Source of the DNA: Fictibacillus phosphorivorans
Lineage (GTDB): Bacteria; Bacillota; Bacilli; Bacillales; Fictibacillaceae
Direction: 5' to 3'
Length of the DNA: 64,000 nt
Assembly: GCF_001619875.1 (NCBI RefSeq)
Contig: NZ_LRFC01000038.1
Coordinates: 186,001 to 250,000 of the forward strand
Positions 62,445-64,000 of this stretch are shown one piece after another. The notes beneath the pieces are model-generated. The model was not told the origin of the DNA and made no database searches. It was given only the letters and a program-made list of their open reading frames with translations. Position 1 is the first letter of the stretch. Every line of letters begins with the position of its first letter. A program made the translations under genes and the position numbers.

Positions 62445-63362
62445 TTATTCCTTCACCATCAACTTAAGAGGTGCGGGAATCTTCTTTTCTACTTTCTTTC
62501 CAGCTAGTACGTCTGATGCGGCTTTTACAGCGAGTTCACCGATCAGTGCAGGCTGTTGAGCGACCGTTGCTGCTAGCTTTCCTTCTTTTACAGCGTTCAC
62601 CGCATCATCATTTCCATCAAATCCAACGACTAACACATCGCGGCCTGAGCTGTTGATGGCTTGCAGGGCACCTAACGCCATTTCATCGTTGTGTGCGAAG
62701 ACTGCTTTTATGTCAGGATTTCCTTGAAGGACGTTCTCCATAACGTTCAACCCTTTTGTCCGGTCAAAGTCAGCTGATTGCTTGGCAGCGACATCTAGCT
62801 TTTGATCTGCCACGTTATGAAACCCTTTACCGCGTTCGCGTGTAGCGGATGCACCTGGTACACCTTCTAACTCAGCGACTTTTGCGCCTTCACCAAGCTG
62901 TTCCACGATAAAGTCAGCAGCCATTTGGCCACCTTTTACGTTATCAGAGGCTACAAGTGTTGCTACATCCCCTTTATCTGTTGAGCGGTCGAGCGTCACA
63001 ACTGGAACCCCAATGTTGTTTGCAGATTGAACGGCAGTGGAGATCGCGGCTGATTCTGTAGGATTGATCAATAGGGCATCAATTCCTTGCTGCAATAGGT
63101 CTTCAACATCGTTTACTTGTTTAGCAGAGTCATTCTGTGCATCTACGACAACTACTTCTGCTCCTTGTTTCTTTGCTTCATCGATAACACCATTTTTCAT
63201 GGAAACGAAGAACGGATTGTTTAGCGTTGAAACAGATAAGCCGATTTTTATTTTTTCTCCGTCTCCTTTTTTGGATGGCTTCGCCCATGAAGGGGGCTCT
63301 AATGAACATGCTCCTAGTAAGAAAAGAGAGAGTGACATCATAATTAATAAAGCTTTTTTCAT
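62445..63362 (-). CDS. rbsB: Ribose ABC transporter substrate-binding lipoprotein
   Basis: 305 residues. Lipobox LGAC with Cys19; then IKIGLSVSTLNNPFFVSMKN, VVVDAQNDSAKQVNDVEDLL, PTESAAISTAVQ and VFAHNDEMALGALQAI are the RbsB (periplasmic-binding type I) signatures. It delivers ribose to RbsA/RbsC. ATG 63362 follows AGGAGGG, which overlaps the rbsC stop; a longer frame to 63398 would run into rbsC. It is the last gene of an rbs operon entering from the right. Confidence 0.93.
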   Translation of the reverse strand: MKKALLIMMSLSLFLLGACSLEPPSWAKPSKKGDGEKIKIGLSVSTLNNPFFVSMKNGVIDEAKKQGAEVVVVDAQNDSAKQVNDVEDLLQQGIDALLINPTESAAISTAVQSANNIGVPVVTLDRSTDKGDVATLVASDNVKGGQMAADFIVEQLGEGAKVAELEGVPGASATRERGKGFHNVADQKLDVAAKQSADFDRTKGLNVMENVLQGNPDIKAVFAHNDEMALGALQAINSSGRDVLVVGFDGNDDAVNAVKEGKLAATVAQQPALIGELAVKAASDVLAGKKVEKKIPAPLKLMVKE

Positions 63363-63375
63363 AATTTGAACCCTC

Positions 63376-64000
63376 CTATGCTGCTTTTTTGCGGTCAATC
63401 AATACGGCGATCAGGATAACGACACCTTTTACGACCATTTGGAAGAATGAAGAGACGCCTAGCAAGTTCAGACCATTGTTAAGCGTTCCGATGATCAAAG
63501 CTCCAATCAATGTTCCGACAATCAAACCTCGTCCGCCAGATAGACTTGTACCGCCTAGTACGACGGTGCGATCGCGTCTAACTCATAAGATGTTCCGGCA
63601 GTTGGCTGTGCTGAGTTCAAACGCGAAGTTAAAATCGCACCGGCCAATGCCGCAAGAAGTCCAGCTAGAGAATAGATCATCACTTTTACTTTTGTTACTT
63701 TAATACCTGATATGATTGCGGCTTTTTCGTTTCCACCGATCGCGTATGTTTTACGTCCGAACGGAGTCTTGTGAAGGATCACCCAAAACAATGCGAAAGA
63801 AACCATCATCGTAATCGCTGGGACTGGAATGCCTAAAAAATATCCTCGTCCGAAAAGCTGAAATAAATAGTTCTCGCCAAGACCTGTAATCGGGTTCCCG
63901 TCTGTATACACGAGAGTCAATCCACGGAAAATCGTCATGGTAGCAAGTGTTGCGATAAAAGGAGCCATTTTTCCTTTTGTGATCAATAGGCCGTTAATCG
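63376..64000 (-). pseudogene. rbsC: Ribose ABC transporter permease RbsC, frameshifted and cut by the window edge
   Basis: From the window edge to about 63566 the frame reads the RbsC family (GKMAPFIATLATMTIFRGLT, NPITGLGENYLFQLFGRG, then SYELDAIA). After that it goes out of register to a stop (PSY-stop). The missing C-terminus ([39 protein letters not shown], then [15 protein letters not shown]) follows intact in another frame and ends at TAG 63376-63378. The expected GCA-GCC-GTC reads GCA-CCGTC, so one G is missing at about 63566-63567. Either a real frameshift mutation or a sequencing error. Without repair the protein lacks its last membrane segments. Confidence 0.85.

Overview
The window reads as a chromosomal segment of an endospore-forming Bacillaceae bacterium; a Fictibacillus-like relative of Bacillus is my guess, not something I can prove. 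The reason is gene order. The backbone runs ywfO - ywgA - ywhD - pbpG - speE - speB - ywiB - argS - uvsE - ywjE - fadF - (acyl-CoA genes) - rpoE - pyrG - ywjG - spo0F - fbaA - ywjH - murAB - glpX - rho - rpmE - tdk - prfA - prmC, which is the B. subtilis order for this part of the chromosome. Sporulation and germination genes (pbpG with a forespore-type promoter, spo0F with a sigma-H-type promoter, a gerA-type operon, a YhcN/YlaJ-type lipoprotein, uvsE) fit a spore former. I saw no prophage, intact insertion sequence, rRNA or tRNA.

Layout. 1-5.9 kb: end of an HD phosphohydrolase gene, ywgA, small membrane proteins and lipoproteins, a GNAT acetyltransferase, a purine permease with PurR-like boxes, ywhD. 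6.2-14.7 kb: pbpG, an MTA/SAH-type deaminase, a CarD-family regulator, an alpha/beta hydrolase, a very short type I toxin-like gene, and speE/speB of polyamine synthesis. 15-24.4 kb: an AmiS/UreI channel, a PAS histidine kinase behind a perfect Spo0A box, a GAF-STAS protein, a quinone-oxidoreductase-type enzyme, ywiB-argS, DinB, XapX, a hydrolase. 24.4-39 kb: uvsE and cardiolipin synthase, then a long acyl-CoA block (fadF, thiolase, hydroxyacyl-CoA dehydrogenase, two acyl-CoA dehydrogenases, meaB, a TetR regulator, the fused mutase icmF) with a FadR box and a cre site at its head. 39-43 kb: gerKA-KB-KC-type operon. 43-54.7 kb: housekeeping block from rpoE to tdk with a CTP-responsive pyrG leader and a C-rich, G-poor rho leader. 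55-64 kb: spore lipoprotein, CoA-disulfide reductase, MOSC protein, subtilisin, HxlR regulator, prfA-prmC, and the end of a ribose transporter operon whose rbsC carries a frameshift.

The most striking structure lies between the genes. (1) Seven intergenic arrays, with cores repeated almost exactly every 21 nt (3 to 7 units), sit just downstream of + strand genes or their terminators, five of them in convergent gaps. Each locus has its own core sequence but the same 21-nt spacing, which is two helical turns. (2) Seven copies of a ~130-bp MITE-like element with AGTTGATT/AATCAACT ends lie in other gaps. One copy is split by a second, 122-bp palindromic element. (3) Three GGGGTCWGACCCC palindromes overlap or begin exactly at the stop codons of three unrelated genes. 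I know of no functional description of (1).

The accessory content (toxin, acyl-CoA/IcmF block, germination operon, regulators) is inserted into a conserved backbone. The acyl-CoA genes would channel fatty and branched acyl-CoAs through beta-oxidation and isobutyryl/n-butyryl-CoA isomerisation under lipid (FadR), carbon (CcpA) and local TetR control.
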